Positions 25,042 to 33,677 of a DNA stretch of 64,000 bases are shown one piece after another. Origin of the DNA: CALABS01 sp050260775 (lineage in GTDB: Bacteria > Pseudomonadota > Alphaproteobacteria > Rhodospirillales > Magnetospirillaceae). The notes beneath the pieces are model-generated. The model saw only the letters and a list, made by a program, of their open reading frames with translations. It ran no database searches and was not told the origin of the DNA. A program made the position numbers and the translations under genes. The number at the start of each line of letters is the position of its first letter. Within the stretch, counting starts at the first letter, position 1. Where the stretch lies: assembly GCA_050260775.1 (NCBI GenBank), contig JBLNCP010000036.1, positions 1-64,000 of the forward strand. The letters run 5' to 3'.

Positions 25042-25797
25042 TCAGCGGCCCGTGGTTTCCAGGATGAACCGACGGTTCACCGGCTGAAGCGGTCGGGCGT
25101 TCATCGGGAACAACTGCGGGAAGCGGTCCAACTGAGCCTGCGTCACCTCGATGGGCCGCTTGAGATTGACCCAGTGGACGACCTCCGAACAGGGCGGAGT
25201 GGTCAGCGAGCCTTCGTAGCGGAAGTATCCACGGTCGGCGGGCAGCAGCGCGGCCGGATCCAACACGACCTCTGCCACCGTCCGTTCGGGGCCGGGCTCG
25301 GCCGGCATGGCCGCCCAGACCGCTTCGATGGTGGGATTGGCTTTGCCGGCGACCATCATCACCCCCAAGACCGTCAGCTTGCCCGACGTGGCGCCCTTGT
25401 GCACGAGATGGACCTCCATGGGCGACCGCTTGCCGGCGACTGCGTGCTCACTGGGTGTGTGGAAATGGTATTGGACCAGGTCGTAACGCTCGCCCTCGAA
25501 CTGGATGAAACTTCCGGGATTAAAATTCACCTGAATGGTGTGGCCGTTGTTGACCACGGCCAGCGCCTGCGGCTGGTAATGGACCTGAAAGTCCGCCAGC
25601 TCGGCTGGAATGGCTTGAACAATGTTGATCGGCGACTGGTCCCTGCCGGTCTCACACGCCGCGAACTCGTTTGACACCTTGCCCCATTCGGCCGGCCCGC
25701 CATGCCCCTCGTAGGACCAATGGACCTCGGACGCCAAGGCTGGAGCGATTGTCATCATCGCCGCGAGTAGCGGCGCCCGGATCGTCAGGAACTTCAT
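25042..25797 (-). CDS. Alpha-class carbonic anhydrase
   Basis: A 251-residue exported enzyme interconverting CO2 and bicarbonate in the periplasm. The signal peptide is cleaved near ALASEVHW. Zinc ligands are in QYHFHTPSEH and MEVHLVHKG. The proton-shuttle/substrate-pocket motifs DQSPINI and SLTTPPCSE are present. A GGGGGGGATGCA site precedes the ATG. All active-site features look intact and the length is normal. Confidence 0.96.
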   Translation of the reverse strand: MKFLTIRAPLLAAMMTIAPALASEVHWSYEGHGGPAEWGKVSNEFAACETGRDQSPINIVQAIPAELADFQVHYQPQALAVVNNGHTIQVNFNPGSFIQFEGERYDLVQYHFHTPSEHAVAGKRSPMEVHLVHKGATSGKLTVLGVMMVAGKANPTIEAVWAAMPAEPGPERTVAEVVLDPAALLPADRGYFRYEGSLTTPPCSEVVHWVNLKRPIEVTQAQLDRFPQLFPMNARPLQPVNRRFILETTGR

Positions 25798-25816
25798 TGC
25801 ATCCCCCCCGTAGCAG

Positions 25817-26071
25817 CTACCAGCGCGCCACCAGCGTGGCCGCCATCTTCTCGGGCAAGCCGGTCAATGCCACCACCGTCGCCTGGGCCTGGCTCCAATG
25901 TTCCGGCGGCAGTCGCCGCGGCTCGCTGGCATTGGGATCGAAGAACAAGGGCTCGCCGGGACGCGGCGCCCGGCCAAACTTGCGCTCGAATTCGGAGCGC
26001 CGGTGTTCGAGAACCCCAATCAATTCCAGGGACATGGGCGGCTGTTTCGGCTGCCTGATAATCGGTTTCAT
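25817..26071 (-). CDS. Small hypothetical protein upstream of the carbonic anhydrase
   Basis: An 84-residue soluble protein starting MKPIIRQPKQPPMSLELIGV. It includes a charged helix (LEHRRSEFERKFGRAP) and ends LPEKMAATLVARW. No family is recognised. A strong GGAGGAAGA site sets the start. It precedes the carbonic anhydrase gene by 19 bases on the same strand, so it is probably co-transcribed with it. Confidence 0.7.
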   Translation of the reverse strand: MKPIIRQPKQPPMSLELIGVLEHRRSEFERKFGRAPRPGEPLFFDPNASEPRRLPPEHWSQAQATVVALTGLPEKMAATLVARW

Positions 26072-26272
26072 TCTTCCTCCTCCCTCGGTGGTGGCAACTA
26101 TACAGCCCCGGGGAGGCCCGATCATTTGTCCCCAAGGCGGAGTAGGCCTCCATCGGATGGAAGAGCCGGGTAGGTCCCCCTATGACCATCGGTAGGGTGG
26201 CAGATGGCCAAAGGTATTTATCTCGCACGTGGTTTTTTCTAATATGCGGGTGGTTCACAGGGGGATGGGGTT

Positions 26273-26470
26273 ATGGGCAGTCAATTGACCGCGCGGGAAC
26301 GCGAGGTCCTGCGCCTTCTGGGCGAAGGGCTGGCCAACAAGGCCATCGCGAATCGCCTGGCGGTCAGCGACGTCACCGTAAAGTCGCACCTCAGCAAGGT
26401 TTTCCGTAAACTTGGGGTTTCCAACCGACTGCAGGCGATCCGCGTCGTGGTCGAGGGCGGCGGGCTGTGA
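26273..26470 (+). CDS. Stand-alone LuxR/NarL-type HTH protein
   Basis: Only 65 residues, consisting entirely of a GerE-type DNA-binding domain: LTAREREVLRLLGEGLANKA, then DVTVKSHLSKVFRKLGVSNR. There is no receiver or ligand domain and no upstream continuation in frame. GGGGGATGGGGTT precedes the ATG. The position, 74 bases before a hybrid kinase, suggests a small regulator of the same module, perhaps competing with the full-length NarL-type regulator at 29146. Confidence 0.85.
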   Translation: MGSQLTAREREVLRLLGEGLANKAIANRLAVSDVTVKSHLSKVFRKLGVSNRLQAIRVVVEGGGL

Positions 26471-26544
26471 CCCATACCTCAATTGGTATTCCAACCCGGT
26501 GGCGCCCTGGCATAATGCCCTCACTGTCAGTGGGGGGATGAGGC

Positions 26545-29142
26545 ATGACCAGCGTCGGAGGGAGCCGGCGGGGCGAAGCGCGGGAAGCGTCCGGACGGAT
26601 GGCGGTGGCGGCGGCCGGCCTGTGCCTGGGCGCCTCCGTGCTGTTGGCCCTTCTCGTCTATTGGAGCGCCCAGGCCGGGTGGACGCTTCCCGCCACCCTG
26701 GCGGGGGCACTCATCCTGGTGGCGATGGTCTGGCTGGGGTTCAAGCGGGCGACCGCGCACGCGCACGCCCTCGATCGCGCCCGCCACGACGATTACGCCC
26801 AGCTCGCCGCGTCCCTGCGGCGCGTTGAGAGCGACGCGCGGCTGGCCTGGCGCATGCTCAAGGACGAGCATGTGATCGACGGCTACGCGCTGTGGGACAA
26901 GGACGACACCCTCGTCGACTATTCCGGCTTCCTCGGCCGCTACCTGCCCGAGGTGGCGCAATGGGACCGCCCCTCGGCGGTGCGGGTGGTCGAGGCGCTC
27001 GTGCACGGCGGCCATGTGGCAATTCCCGACGGAATGCCGGTCGAGCGCCTGATCTCCGAAATGTGCCTGATGCGCCGGTCCATCCCGGGGCTGAGGGAGA
27101 TGCGCATGCGCGACGGCCGGGTCTACCAGGCCCGCACCGTCGCCCTGGGCGATTCCCGCCATGCCTGCATCTTCACCGACGTGACCGAACTGCGCAGCCG
27201 CGAAGAGGCCCAACGCGCCAGCGACGCCCTGTTCCGCACCGCGTTCGACTCCAGCCCGCTGATGATGCTGCTGCTCGACCGCGACGAGCGGCCGATCGCC
27301 GTCAACCGGGCCTTCACCACGACGCTGGGATATTCGCTGGAGACCTTCGCGGATCTCGGCTGGAACGCCATCCTCGATCCCGACGACGCGCAGGATGCCG
27401 CGCCCCGCGGCGCCCCCTGGCTGCCGGCGGTCAAGCGCATCGTCGCCGCCGACGGTACGGCGGTGCGCGGCCAGGTCAGGTTCACGCCGGTGCGCGATGC
27501 CGAGGGCGAGCGCGAAGGCCGGACCCTGATCACGGTCGAGGACGTCACCTCGCGCTGGGAGGCCGAGGAGCGGATCCGCTATCAGGCGTCGCTGCTGGAC
27601 CAGGTGACCAACGCCGTCCTCGCTGTCGACCGCTCGGGCCGCGTCGCCTATGGCAACCGCGCCGCCCAGGCCCTGTTCCAATGGTCCGGTCAGGTCCTGC
27701 CCGGCACCCCGGTCGACAAGCTGCTCGGCGGCGGCGTAGTTGCCGCCTTGGGGGCGGAGAAGGCCGAATTGGAGACGGAAGGGATCACCTGGGCGGGAAC
27801 GCGCTTCCCCGCCGCCGTCACCCTGTCACGCATGGTCGACGAGGCCGGCCAATGGCTGGGCACCGTGCTGATGGTCAACGACCTCACCCAGCGCCGCACC
27901 CTCGATCTGCAACTCATGCATTCAGCGCGGCTGGCCACCCTGGGGGAAATGTCGGCGAGCATCGCCCACGAGTTCAATCAGTGCCTCCACGTCATCCGCC
28001 TGTCGTCCGAGGCGTTGCGGATGGATCTCGACGACGGCCGCATCGACGTGGAGCGCGCCACCAAGCGCGCCGACAACATCCTGTCGCAGGTGGACCGGCT
28101 GACCGACATGGTCATGCAGATGCGCTCGATCAGCCGCCGCGACAGCGGCGCCAAGCGGACCTTCCCCGCCCAGTTGTCGCTGGACGCCGCCACCCGCATG
28201 GTCGAACCGATGATGAAGGCGGACGGCATACAACTGAAGCGCGTCGGCTCGCTGGGCACGGCGCTGGTCGCCGGGCATCAGGTGCGGCTGGAGCAGGTTC
28301 TGCTCAACCTGCTCAACAACGCCTGCGACGCGGTCCGCGACCGCGCCGCCGCCGGGGGGGCCAAGGGCGGCACCGTCACGCTGACCTGCGAGACCAACGC
28401 CGCCACCGGCCGCCTGTTCATCCGGGTGGCGGACGACGGCACCGGCGTGGCGGACGACGTCGCCGCCCATCTGTTCGAACCCTTCGTCACCACCAAGGAC
28501 GAGAACCGGGGCTGCGGCCTCGGCCTGTCGATCAGTCACGGCATCGCGCACGAGATGGGGGGAGCGCTGACGTTCCGCAATCTCGAACGCGGCGCCGAAT
28601 TCACCCTGGACCTGCCCATCGCCGAGGCGGTCCCGGCCGATCCGTCGGCGCCTGCGCAGCCATGCGATGCCACCGGGCGGCCCGGCGAGGATCACGCCTG
28701 CGACCAGCATGACGCCGACGCGCGGGACGACGACGTCTCGCCCTTCGAGACCCGCCGCGTCCTGCTGGTCGATGACGAGGCCCTGTCGGTGATGATGGTC
28801 GCCGAGTTCCTGGAGCGCCAGGGCTACCGGGTCGACACCGCCTACGACGGGGTGGAGGCGCTCGGCAAGCTCGAACAGGACGTCTACGACGTGGTGATCA
28901 CCGACATCCGCATGCCCCGGATGGACGGCCGCGAGCTGATCCGCCGGCTCGAGGACCTGCAGCCGGGAACGCCGGTGATCGTGGTGACCGGACACCTGAA
29001 GGAGGGTACGCAGGCCGACCTCGGCGCCAACGTGGCCGCCGTCCTCGCCAAACCCTTCCAATTGCTGGAACTGCGCCAACAACTCGCCCGCATCGAGGCG
29101 GATGCCGCAGCCGCTCCGGCGCAATTCATCATGGGGGAGTGA
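26545..29142 (+). CDS. Hybrid sensor histidine kinase with C-terminal receiver
   Basis: An 865-residue protein. Two membrane segments (about 20-42 and 48-66) with almost no periplasmic loop are followed by PAS-like domains (about 100-215, 230-340 and 350-450). The H-box is ASIAHEFNQCLHVIRL. The ATPase is complete (NLLNNACDAV, VADDGTGV, GCGLGLSIS). The receiver starts VLLVDDEALS and keeps Asp (ITDIRMPRMDG) and Lys (VLAKPFQ). The signal is probably cytoplasmic and sensed by PAS. It lies 3 bases before a NarL-type regulator, its likely partner. Confidence 0.92.
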   Translation: MTSVGGSRRGEAREASGRMAVAAAGLCLGASVLLALLVYWSAQAGWTLPATLAGALILVAMVWLGFKRATAHAHALDRARHDDYAQLAASLRRVESDARLAWRMLKDEHVIDGYALWDKDDTLVDYSGFLGRYLPEVAQWDRPSAVRVVEALVHGGHVAIPDGMPVERLISEMCLMRRSIPGLREMRMRDGRVYQARTVALGDSRHACIFTDVTELRSREEAQRASDALFRTAFDSSPLMMLLLDRDERPIAVNRAFTTTLGYSLETFADLGWNAILDPDDAQDAAPRGAPWLPAVKRIVAADGTAVRGQVRFTPVRDAEGEREGRTLITVEDVTSRWEAEERIRYQASLLDQVTNAVLAVDRSGRVAYGNRAAQALFQWSGQVLPGTPVDKLLGGGVVAALGAEKAELETEGITWAGTRFPAAVTLSRMVDEAGQWLGTVLMVNDLTQRRTLDLQLMHSARLATLGEMSASIAHEFNQCLHVIRLSSEALRMDLDDGRIDVERATKRADNILSQVDRLTDMVMQMRSISRRDSGAKRTFPAQLSLDAATRMVEPMMKADGIQLKRVGSLGTALVAGHQVRLEQVLLNLLNNACDAVRDRAAAGGAKGGTVTLTCETNAATGRLFIRVADDGTGVADDVAAHLFEPFVTTKDENRGCGLGLSISHGIAHEMGGALTFRNLERGAEFTLDLPIAEAVPADPSAPAQPCDATGRPGEDHACDQHDADARDDDVSPFETRRVLLVDDEALSVMMVAEFLERQGYRVDTAYDGVEALGKLEQDVYDVVITDIRMPRMDGRELIRRLEDLQPGTPVIVVTGHLKEGTQADLGANVAAVLAKPFQLLELRQQLARIEADAAAAPAQFIMGE

Positions 29143-29145
29143 AAC

Positions 29146-29820
29146 ATGGAAATCCTGCTGGCCGACGACCATGCGATGGTCCGCGACGGTCTGGTGCCCT
29201 TCCTGGAGCGTCTGACGCCGGGCGCCTCGGTGATCGAGGCGGCGAGCTTCCCCGAGGCGGTGAAGGCGGCCCGCGGCTCCAGTAAACTGGGGCTGGCGAT
29301 CCTCGACCTCTACATGCCGGGCATGGAGGGATTGTCGGGGCTGACCGCCATGCGCTCGGAGTTCCCGAGCCTGCCGATCGTCATCCTGTCCGGTTCGACC
29401 AAGCCGAGCGACGCGTTCCAGGCGATCGAACACGGGGCCAACGGCTACGTGCCGAAGACCATGCGCGGCGAGACCATCATCGGCGTGCTCCGTCTGGTGC
29501 TGTCGGGCGAACGCTACATCCCGCCGTTCCTGTTCGAAGCCCGCGACAGCCTGGGCCAGGAGACCCAGGAGGTCGCCGCCAAGGTCGACCCCAATTCGCC
29601 CATCGCCCACCTGACGCCGCGCGAGCGCGACATCCTCGAGATGATCGTCGACGGCGCCCCCAACAAGGTGATCGCCCGCGCGCTCAACCTGCAGGAGGTC
29701 ACGGTCAAGGCGCACCTGCGCAACATGTTCCGCAAGCTGGGCGTGGCCAATCGCACCGAGGCGGCGAAGACCGCCATCGTCGCCGGCATGAGCGGACGCA
29801 AAGCGCTGCAGAAGGCCTGA
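29146..29820 (+). CDS. NarL/FixJ-type response regulator
   Basis: A 224-residue regulator. The receiver has LLADDHAMVRDG, phospho-acceptor AILDLYMPGMEG, a Ser in the Thr position (VILSGS) and Lys in YVPKTM. The HTH is LTPRERDILEMIVDG with VTVKAHLRNMFRKLGV. It follows the hybrid kinase by 3 bases and is almost certainly its output. It is convergent with the HisKA_2 gene, with 17 bases between stops. Confidence 0.93.
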   Translation: MEILLADDHAMVRDGLVPFLERLTPGASVIEAASFPEAVKAARGSSKLGLAILDLYMPGMEGLSGLTAMRSEFPSLPIVILSGSTKPSDAFQAIEHGANGYVPKTMRGETIIGVLRLVLSGERYIPPFLFEARDSLGQETQEVAAKVDPNSPIAHLTPRERDILEMIVDGAPNKVIARALNLQEVTVKAHLRNMFRKLGVANRTEAAKTAIVAGMSGRKALQKA

Positions 29821-29837
29821 TCAGCCGGACGGCCTGA

Positions 29838-31721
29838 TCACAGCGCGGGGGTGACCTCGTCCTCGGCCAAGACCGGGGTGTGCGAGAGCGGGAAGCGGAT
29901 GGTCACCTGCAGGCCGGGGCCGCCCTGGCTCATGCTGATGGTCCCCTGGATCTGCTTGACCAGCACCGCCACCATCCGCATGCCGAGCGGCGCGGTGGGC
30001 CCGTCCAGGTCGAGGGAAGACGCGGCCCGGCCATCCTCGGCCACGTCGAGGACACCTTCGTCCGGCCCGGTCTGGCGCATGCTGATCCGCAATTCGCCCC
30101 CCTGGTCGGAGAAGCCCTGCTTCAGCGCGTCGGTGACCAGCTCGTGGGCGATCAGCGCCAGCGGCACCGCCTTGTCCAAGGCCAGCGGCAGGCTGCCGTC
30201 GGCGATCTTGAGGTCGATCCAGTCGTTGCGGATGCCGTAGACCCGGAACAGCTCGTCGCACAGGCTGCGGACGTAGCCGACGAAGTCGATCGACGAGACG
30301 TTGTCCTGCTTGTAGAGCATCTCGTGGACCATCGCGAGCGACAGGATGCGCCCGCAGGCTTCCTCGAACTGACCGCGGACCGCCGGATCGGAGACCCGCC
30401 AGCCCTGCATCTGCAGGATGGAGGACACGATCTGGAGGTTGTTCTTCACCCGGTGATGGACCTCGGTCATCAGCACCCGGTTGTCCTGCAGCGACGAGGT
30501 CAGCTCCTCCTCCATGACCTTGCGCGCGGTGATGTCGCGGATGACCACCACCACCGCCGAGGGCTCGCCTTCCGGTGAGCGCATGGGGGAAACCTGGGCC
30601 TCGAGGCAGCGAATGCCGCCGGGGGCGGAAACCGTGTACTCCGTCGTCTGCGGCTGGCCGCTGTCGAGCACGCGCACACGCATGGCGTCGATGGCCGCCA
30701 TGGCCGCATCGGGCAGGCCCGCCTCGCGCCAGGTCCGCCCGTTCAGTTCCTGGACGGTGCGCCCGAAAACCTTCTCCGCGGCGCTGCTGACCACGTGGAA
30801 GCGACCGTCGGCATCGATCATCACCACGGCGTCCAGCGACGCGTTCAAGACCGCATCCAGGGTGGCGGCGTGGCGCCGGATCTGGTCGACCAGCACCTTC
30901 TCGCGCTCCAACGACCCGAAGATCAGCGCCTGCGGCCGCACCACGCCGGTCTCGACGATGGCGCGCAGGAACATGAAGTACGAGACGATCTTGAAGACAT
31001 GGCCGACGAAGTTGGCGACGCCGAAGGGATCCATGTACAGGGTGAACGCCAGCTCCGCCGCCACCTTGGCGAACAGGCTGACCACCAGGAACTCGCGGAT
31101 GCGCGGATCGAAGTCGCGGCGCCGGATCAGCAGCGCCAGCAGGGCGACGTAGGTCAGCGAGATGCCGTATTCCAGCGAGATCTTGAGCGGAGTAAGGCCC
31201 GAGCCCTCCACGTACATGTCCGGAGCGGCGCCGGTGACGATCAACCCGCACGCCAGGATCGTGGCCGAGAAGAACCCGGCGATGGCTTTCCCGGGAGGGA
31301 ACGCAGCCAGGGGGCGGGTCAGGGCGATGGAGAACGCCACCGCCTCCATCAGGCGGCCCGCGATCCAGAATTGCGCACCCATGTTGACGCCCGACGCCGG
31401 GATGATCTCCATCCCCTTGTAGGCGAGGATGTGGGCGAGATCGAGCACGGCCACAAACAAGTGGCCGATGCCCAGCATGAGCAGGAAGTTGGAGCCGATC
31501 CACGGCCGGGAATACCAAGCCAGCCCGAACGCGGTGAAGGCGACGATGACGGCGAAAAGCTCGGCGACCGTATGGAAGACGATGAAGCTGTAGGCCGCGA
31601 GCGCCAACAGGACAAGAATCAGCAAGCCCAATCCGGCGAACGAGGCTGTCTCCAGCCCTGCCCACCTCTGTGCACTCTTCGCTTCGTTCACCCCGGCCTC
31701 ACGCCTTGGACGTTCCGGCAT
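29838..31721 (-). CDS. MASE3-PAS-HisKA_2 membrane kinase-like protein, ATPase motifs degenerate
   Basis: A 627-residue protein with seven to eight N-terminal membrane spans (about 25-265) of the MASE3 type (GIGHLFVAVLDLAHILAYKG). A PAS domain follows (about 285-400), then a HisKA_2 dimerisation domain with VHHRVKNNLQ (H423). In the ATPase domain the N-box reads HELVTDALKQGF, with Asp531 where Asn is expected, and the D-box reads AEDGRAAS instead of DDGxG. The kinase may be inactive or a regulatory pseudokinase. A GTG at 31691 (VNEAKSAQ) is an alternative start with a better ribosome site. Confidence 0.85.
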   Translation of the reverse strand: MPERPRREAGVNEAKSAQRWAGLETASFAGLGLLILVLLALAAYSFIVFHTVAELFAVIVAFTAFGLAWYSRPWIGSNFLLMLGIGHLFVAVLDLAHILAYKGMEIIPASGVNMGAQFWIAGRLMEAVAFSIALTRPLAAFPPGKAIAGFFSATILACGLIVTGAAPDMYVEGSGLTPLKISLEYGISLTYVALLALLIRRRDFDPRIREFLVVSLFAKVAAELAFTLYMDPFGVANFVGHVFKIVSYFMFLRAIVETGVVRPQALIFGSLEREKVLVDQIRRHAATLDAVLNASLDAVVMIDADGRFHVVSSAAEKVFGRTVQELNGRTWREAGLPDAAMAAIDAMRVRVLDSGQPQTTEYTVSAPGGIRCLEAQVSPMRSPEGEPSAVVVVIRDITARKVMEEELTSSLQDNRVLMTEVHHRVKNNLQIVSSILQMQGWRVSDPAVRGQFEEACGRILSLAMVHEMLYKQDNVSSIDFVGYVRSLCDELFRVYGIRNDWIDLKIADGSLPLALDKAVPLALIAHELVTDALKQGFSDQGGELRISMRQTGPDEGVLDVAEDGRAASSLDLDGPTAPLGMRMVAVLVKQIQGTISMSQGGPGLQVTIRFPLSHTPVLAEDEVTPAL

Positions 31722-31868
31722 TCATTCCGTGCCGCTGTGCCAGGATCGCCCAAGGCCGCGTTCATGAAAATTGACCCGTCGAACGAGGTGGCGGCGGGTC
31801 GATGCGCCTATCGGACGAATAGGCTAGTTCTTTCGAACGAGGAACGGGGCAACAGCCCGACCCTGTGC

Positions 31869-32498
31869 TCAGTCGATCAGCCCGCGGCGGATCGCGTAGG
31901 TCGCGAGCTCGGCCGAGTTGTGGAGATCGAGCTTCTGCATGATCTTGGTGCGGTGCGTTTCCACGGTCTTGATGGCGATCGCCAGCGAATCGGCGATCTC
32001 GCGGTTCTTGAGCCCCTGGGCGATCAGCCGCAGGACCTCGCGCTCGCGCCCCGTCAGCGCGACCGAGCCGGTCTCGCCGCCGTCGAGATGCTCGCGCACC
32101 AGTTCCTCGTTGAGGCCGGGACCGATGTAGGTGCGGCCGGCGCGGACCGCCTCGATCGCCGCCATCAATTCCTCGTGCCCGAGCTTCTTCAGGGCGTAAC
32201 CGTCGGCACCGGCCGCCACCGCCTCGGCGACGCGGCGCTCGCAATTGGCCACGGTCAGGATCAGCACGCGCACCTGCGGCCACGAGCGCTTGATCCGGCG
32301 CGTGGCCTCGACGCCGTCGAGCACCGGCATGGACAGGTCCATCAGCACGATGTCCGGGCGCAGGGCCCGCACCATGTTGACCGCGGCCTCGCCGTCCTCG
32401 GCCTCCCCGACGATTTCCACGGACTCGGCCTTGAGCAGTGCCGCCAACCCCTGGCGCACCAACTGCTGGTCTTCAGCGATGACGATGCGAATGGACAC
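31869..32498 (-). CDS. NarL/FixJ-type response regulator
   Basis: About 209 residues, starting VSIRIVIAEDQQLVRQGLAA. The receiver has Asp (VLMDLSMPVLDG), Thr (LILTVAN) and Lys (ALKKLG). The HTH is LTGREREVLRLIAQGLKNRE with KTVETHRTKIMQKLDL. The GTG at 32498 is chosen because GGGAGGGGC lies just before it; another GTG at 32516 sits at the end of the cheY-like gene. It is translated directly after the CheY-like gene and is a candidate output for the neighbouring HisKA_2 protein. Confidence 0.9.
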   Translation of the reverse strand: MSIRIVIAEDQQLVRQGLAALLKAESVEIVGEAEDGEAAVNMVRALRPDIVLMDLSMPVLDGVEATRRIKRSWPQVRVLILTVANCERRVAEAVAAGADGYALKKLGHEELMAAIEAVRAGRTYIGPGLNEELVREHLDGGETGSVALTGREREVLRLIAQGLKNREIADSLAIAIKTVETHRTKIMQKLDLHNSAELATYAIRRGLID

Positions 32499-32516
32499 CC
32501 CGCCCCTCCCTTTCAC

Positions 32517-32918
32517 TCACACTGTGGCCTTGGCCAGGACCCTGGAAATCTTTTCCTTCAGGGCCGGCGGCAGCACCGGTTTGGCCAGGAAGGCGCCGAT
32601 GTCCAGTTCCTTGGCGCGCGCCACCGTCGATGCGTCGGTATGGGCGGTGAGCATGATGACCGGGGTGCCCGCCACCACCGGGGTGCCGCGCAGCAGCTTG
32701 ACGAAGCCGAACCCGTCCATCGGCCGCATCTGAATGTCGCAGATCACCAGATCGGGAGTTTCGCGGACCACGGCTTCGATACCGGAATTGCCATCCGACG
32801 CTTCGACCACCGAGCCCACGCCCAACTGGGCCAGCATCTTCTTGACGATCGTGCGCACAAATTCCTGATCGTCGATGATCAGAATCTTGAGCGACGAAAA
32901 ATCAACCGCGTCAGGCAT
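32517..32918 (-). CDS. CheY-like single-domain response regulator
   Basis: A 133-residue receiver with no output domain. It has the acidic pair ILIIDDQEF, phospho-acceptor VICDIQMRPMDG, Thr in VIMLTAHTD and Lys in FLAKPVLPP. AAGGAGGGGATGCG sets the start. It is the first gene of a unit with the NarL-type regulator. It may act as a phosphate relay or sink, or interact with a motor; the sequence does not decide. Confidence 0.92.
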   Translation of the reverse strand: MPDAVDFSSLKILIIDDQEFVRTIVKKMLAQLGVGSVVEASDGNSGIEAVVRETPDLVICDIQMRPMDGFGFVKLLRGTPVVAGTPVIMLTAHTDASTVARAKELDIGAFLAKPVLPPALKEKISRVLAKATV

Positions 32919-33027
32919 CGCATCCCCTCCTTGCCGAGCCTGGGACGACACTACCAGAACGGGGGAAGGGGAAAAAGGGGGAGGTCGAACACGCGTTTTA
33001 CGCACATGTCCCCGCGGCCGGTCCCGG

Positions 33028-33666
33028 TTACTGATTGGCGGCCAGCAGCGGCGCCCCCTCGGCCCGCTGGCGCGCGGCCTCGCGGCCGGCCGCGAACGCC
33101 CGCTTGTTGACCTCGACCAGCGCCGGCTTCCGCTCGCGGAAACGGGCCACCACCTGATCCTCCAGGTCGGCCGCCGGGAAGGGCAGGTAATCGGCGATGG
33201 CGCCCAGCATGATGGTGTTGACCAGCTTGAGGTCGCCCAGCTTGCGGGCGATCTCGCCGGCGTCGAAATCATACACGGTGACCCCCGCCGCCCGCATCTG
33301 GGCCACCGGGTCGTCCGGATAGGTGAACAGGCCGGTGGACACGATGGGCGGCACCAGGCGGATGGTGTTGACCATGGCGACGCCGCCGGGGCGCAGCTGG
33401 TCGGCCCACCGCGCCGCCTCGGCCACCTCGAAGGCGACCAGGATGTCGGCGGTGCCGGGGCTGATCACCGGCGACCACACCTTCTTGCCGAAGCGCACGT
33501 GGCTGGTCACCACGCCGCCGCGCTGCGCCATGCCGGCCACTTCCGACTTCTTGACGTCGAGGCCCTTGGCGATGGCCAGCTGGGCCAGGATCTCGGCGGC
33601 GGTCATGACGCCCTGGCCGCCGATGCCGCACACCAGGATGTTGGTGATGACGTTGTCGCTGCTCAT
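33028..33666 (-). CDS. iorB: Indolepyruvate ferredoxin oxidoreductase beta subunit
   Basis: A 212-residue gamma-type domain protein. It has VCGIGGQGVMTAAEILAQ at the N-terminus, KKSEVAGMAQRGGVVTSHVR, and a C-terminal helical part. With IorA it converts aryl pyruvates from Trp, Phe and Tyr to arylacetyl-CoA, reducing ferredoxin. The start at 33666 follows GGGGGGAACC; an ATG at 33678 that overlaps the iorA stop (TGATG) is the alternative. Either way translation is coupled to iorA. Confidence 0.93.
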   Translation of the reverse strand: MSSDNVITNILVCGIGGQGVMTAAEILAQLAIAKGLDVKKSEVAGMAQRGGVVTSHVRFGKKVWSPVISPGTADILVAFEVAEAARWADQLRPGGVAMVNTIRLVPPIVSTGLFTYPDDPVAQMRAAGVTVYDFDAGEIARKLGDLKLVNTIMLGAIADYLPFPAADLEDQVVARFRERKPALVEVNKRAFAAGREAARQRAEGAPLLAANQ

Positions 33667-33677
33667 GGTTCCCCCCA

